This document shows positions 4,936 to 7,398 of a stretch of 7,398 nt of DNA, piece after piece (within the stretch, counting starts at the first letter, position 1; every line of letters starts with the position of its first letter). This stretch comes from a bacterium (lineage in GTDB: Bacteria > Krumholzibacteriota > Krumholzibacteria > LZORAL124-64-63): positions 1 through 7,398 of the forward strand of contig JAUUZX010000059.1 of the NCBI GenBank assembly GCA_030592025.1, written 5' to 3'. The notes beneath the pieces were generated by a model. That model had not been told where the DNA came from and ran no database searches. It saw nothing but the letters and a program-made list of their open reading frames with translations. The translations under genes were made by a program, and so were the position numbers.

Positions 4936-7398
4936 TCAGAGCGATAACTTCATCAATCCGGCCAGGCCCCGCGTGAACCCACTTGGTGGCGGCAGCAGGG
5001 CATCCAGTTCATCGGTGGTCTCGACCCATTCGCACAACCCGGGCAGCATGATGAAATCGATCAGACCGTAGAGAGCCTGCCAGCCGCCGACCAGCGTCTG
5101 CACCTCGCCGTCCATGACCATGCTGCGGTAGTCCATGTTGGTGCTGCCGACGGTGAAGTAGTAGATGAACCCCTCCCTCTCCTCCGGCGAGAGATCCTCC
5201 ACCAGACCCTTGATCAGGCCGAACCAACCGGCTGCGAGTTGTTCGGGATAGTTGCGCACGTCCGGAACGTTGCCGGCGTCCGTGCCATCGACGGACTGGC
5301 TGGCCAGGTACTCGATGTGGGCACGGATGACGACCGCCAACTCCGGACGCGCCAACAGCTTCTCCCAGGCGGTCCCCGAGGCGAAGAAGTTCGCTTTGAG
5401 GTGGATCTTCGGCAACACCTTCTCTTCGTCGGCCAAGTACCGCTCGGTGTAGCCGAGGGAGTCCAGCAACGCCGCAACGTTCGCGATTTCGGCCCCGGCC
5501 GACGGGTTCCTGGGGTAGACCCGATGTGCCCAGGAAGGCCTGTTCTCCATACCCTGGGTGATACGGCCGGCGATGTCGCCCACCCCCTGGCGCGGTGCGT
5601 AGAGCCCCACCTTCAGCAGCCCGTCGTAGGTGGAGAGCTGGGCGTCCATCTCTTTGGAAAAAACCAGCAAGCGCCCCATCAAGCCATGGGCCCGGGCCAG
5701 GGTGGGGGCTGCGCCGCTGGGCGCCGAGTCCTTCGTCGGTGCGATGACCAGCACCTTGCACCCGCGCTGGGCGCTGCCCGCCAGCAGGGAGGCATAGATG
5801 TAGCTCTGCCACAGGGAGTCGGGCACCTCGAGCACCGAGCCGGGCGGCATCAGGCTGTAGAGCACGGCCTTGGACACGTTGACGGGCTTGGCGTGGAAGC
5901 CGGTCTCGTTGTGGAGCTGGAGCACCCCGCCGCGATCATTGATCCAGGCCGGTGTCCGGGCGTCGTGCACCGCCTGCAATTGCGCGTCGTAGTCGGTGGG
6001 CCTGGTCCGCTCGCGCAACGGGAAGGGGATCTCGTGGGGTTCGTAGCCCTGGGCCTCGAGCAGACGGCGCGCCGCGTCCTTCACGGCCAGGGCGCCCGGT
6101 CCCTGGATCATGATGGCCCGGTCCTCCCAGTTGGCGCCGATGTAATGCTCACCGATGCCCATGCCCGTGAACATGGCCGTGCCGCGGCGGGGATCCTCCT
6201 CGCAGACGTCGTAGAACGCGATCTTGCGGTGGTCCCGCATCATGTTGTCCGGGATAGCCATGATGCCTATGCTGTGCCAACTGAAGAACGACGGGTCGGC
6301 AGGGTTGGTGATGTTGATGTGCACCTTGATGCGGTTCTTCAGCCACTTTTCTCCATACTGGCCGGCGCCGATCTGCAGCAGGTGCGATGCGGTCACCGCC
6401 GCGCGTAGCCGGTCCTGGGTCTCGCGTACGCGCTGTTCCCACTCCTCGAATCCCTTGGGCAGGCTCAGTTCGTAGTCCAGCGGCTCCGTCAGCAACCGCA
6501 GCCACAGGCGTGCCTTGTTGATCTCGAAGTAGTGCTGATCCAGCAGGATGAAGTACTGGGGCAGCTTGCCCGTCTCGTCGTAGGCCTCCACCCGCTCGAT
6601 CATGGTCTCGAGGTAGTTGAGGGTCTGGGCGTAGGCGACGCCATCGGGCTCGCCCTTCCCGTTGCGGCCCCGGTAATCGTGGATCCACAGCACGTGATAG
6701 TCCTCGGCCAGCCGCACCGAGCGGGCCATCTCCCACTGGAACTGCTCGTTGATCACGTACCAGATCCTGTTTTCCCTGGTGAACGGCTGCTTCACCGAAC
6801 GAGCAATGATGTCGTTCAGTTCATCCTGGGAATCGTGCTGGTCCGGCGTCAGGGCGTACTGCAGGGGCAGCCAGACGAAGCGGGAGTCCTCCCACCGTTC
6901 GCGCAACCGTTGCCGGTTCTCCTCCATGATGTCGCAGAGGGTCTGGAAGACGTAGAGGACATGGCGCACCCGGTCCTCCGGCACTCCCGATTCGGACAGG
7001 ACCCAGCTGGCGTAGTCGGTCTGGGCAATGGCGATCATGCCCACCAGGGAGTCGTCCTTCTTGCGCTGGCCCAGCAGGTAGTTGTAGGGGATCAGCACGT
7101 CGTCCAGCAGGGCTTCGCGGGCCTTGAGGCTGAGCGCATGGCCCTGCTCCGTTACCCCGTCCGCACCGAGAGCGCGGGAGAAGGCCAGGTCCAGGGTCTC
7201 GTGGTAGACGCGGATCTCTTCGGGCAGCAAGTGGCCCCGCGGGAACCTGGCGTCGGTGGCGTTCATGTGGGCCTTCAGCCCGGCGATGACCGGCGCCATG
7301 GCCTCGTGCGGATCGGCGCCTTCGGGTTCGGCGAAGGGCTGGCTGAGTTCGGCGACCCAGTGCGCGCGTTTGCGGAGTTCGGCCAGGGAGTCGCGCAG
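4936..7398 (-). CDS. Phospholipase D superfamily protein, large and divergent (5' end beyond window)
   Basis: The frame is open from the right edge to TGA at 4936-4938, 820 residues. An ATG at 7297-7299 could be a start (787 residues, GAGG two bases upstream), but 33 further codons are open and coding-like, so I treat the gene as truncated. Numbering here is from that Met. HRKIAFYD at 357-364 is a complete HxKxxxxD motif, followed by TGMGIGEHY (378-386) and W391, the usual context of the first PLD catalytic half. The second half has the PDSLWQSYIYASLLAGSAQRG helix region (493-512), then HLK (633-635) and GSTNMDYRSM (718-727), matching GSxNxDxRS. Two oddities: the Asp of the second HxKxxxxD is Ala (A640), and HLK and GSTN are 85 residues apart where family members usually have about 15. 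PLD enzymes cut or transfer phosphodiester bonds, often in phospholipids, through two such halves; the substrate here is unknown. The N-terminal 150 residues are mostly helical and unassigned. Localisation cannot be judged because the N-terminus is missing. It is the first gene of the array seen here, 35 nt before the channel gene. Confidence 0.85.
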   Translation of the reverse strand: MRDSLAELRKRAHWVAELSQPFAEPEGADPHEAMAPVIAGLKAHMNATDARFPRGHLLPEEIRVYHETLDLAFSRALGADGVTEQGHALSLKAREALLDDVLIPYNYLLGQRKKDDSLVGMIAIAQTDYASWVLSESGVPEDRVRHVLYVFQTLCDIMEENRQRLRERWEDSRFVWLPLQYALTPDQHDSQDELNDIIARSVKQPFTRENRIWYVINEQFQWEMARSVRLAEDYHVLWIHDYRGRNGKGEPDGVAYAQTLNYLETMIERVEAYDETGKLPQYFILLDQHYFEINKARLWLRLLTEPLDYELSLPKGFEEWEQRVRETQDRLRAAVTASHLLQIGAGQYGEKWLKNRIKVHINITNPADPSFFSWHSIGIMAIPDNMMRDHRKIAFYDVCEEDPRRGTAMFTGMGIGEHYIGANWEDRAIMIQGPGALAVKDAARRLLEAQGYEPHEIPFPLRERTRPTDYDAQLQAVHDARTPAWINDRGGVLQLHNETGFHAKPVNVSKAVLYSLMPPGSVLEVPDSLWQSYIYASLLAGSAQRGCKVLVIAPTKDSAPSGAAPTLARAHGLMGRLLVFSKEMDAQLSTYDGLLKVGLYAPRQGVGDIAGRITQGMENRPSWAHRVYPRNPSAGAEIANVAALLDSLGYTERYLADEEKVLPKIHLKANFFASGTAWEKLLARPELAVVIRAHIEYLASQSVDGTDAGNVPDVRNYPEQLAAGWFGLIKGLVEDLSPEEREGFIYYFTVGSTNMDYRSMVMDGEVQTLVGGWQALYGLIDFIMLPGLCEWVETTDELDALLPPPSGFTRGLAGLMKLSL

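Noticed and set aside
5239..6408. 389-codon open frame on the plus strand antisense to the PLD gene
   Set aside because: It lies wholly opposite a strand with clear PLD motifs. Its translation is rich in Val, Gly, Arg, His and Gln without domain signatures, as expected of a frame opposite GC-rich coding DNA.
7297..7299. ATG as the true start of the PLD gene
   Set aside because: Not excluded, but the only purine run before it (GAGG) is two bases away and the frame stays open for 33 more codons to the edge with charged, helical-looking sequence, so a start beyond the window is more likely.
4936..7398. Reading the 787-residue protein as a lipoxygenase-like or unrelated enzyme
   Set aside because: The HRKIAFYD and GSTNMDYRS motifs in the proper order and context point to the PLD superfamily, and no metal-binding His pattern of other families was seen.

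Overview
The window is GC-rich, gene-dense bacterial chromosome from a Gram-negative (two-membrane) organism. Three of its five proteins look like outer-membrane beta-barrels, two of them with visible N-terminal signal peptides and two ending in phenylalanine as barrel proteins often do. Nothing in the sequence fixes the lineage. The gene set would suit a deltaproteobacterium or an FCB-type candidate phylum, but that is only a guess. No tRNA, rRNA, CRISPR array, insertion sequence or other mobile element was seen.

Layout. A plus-strand gene enters from the left edge and ends at 654; it is the C-terminal part of a probable beta-barrel protein of unknown function. After a 33-base convergent gap that can form a short GC hairpin, everything else lies on the minus strand and reads right to left as a compact four-gene array. 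The order of transcription is: (1) a large phospholipase D (PLD) superfamily protein, 4936-7398, running off the right edge; (2) an MscS-family mechanosensitive channel with a signal peptide and a long extra N-terminal domain, 3098-4900; (3) a DUF481-type outer-membrane protein, 2004-3101; (4) a small Omp85 (BamA/TamA superfamily) protein with one POTRA domain, 688-2004. The gaps are 35 nt, then a 4-nt ATGA overlap, then a 1-nt TGATG overlap. The last three genes are therefore very likely translationally coupled, and the first probably shares their transcript. No promoter for the array lies in the window; it must be to the right of 7398.

How they may work together. Each product can be placed, by family, in or near the cell envelope: a phosphodiester- or phospholipid-acting enzyme, an inner-membrane tension-gated channel, an outer-membrane barrel, and an Omp85 translocator or insertase. 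The combination suggests an envelope lipid or stress module, but no experiment or homologue search supports this here. The points most worth a second look are the unusual second catalytic half of the PLD protein, the pairing of a PLD enzyme with a single-POTRA Omp85 (the barrel layout known from patatin-type type Vd phospholipases), and the tight coupling of channel, DUF481 barrel and Omp85.

Coding covers nearly all of the window and no stretch over 300 bases is without a gene.
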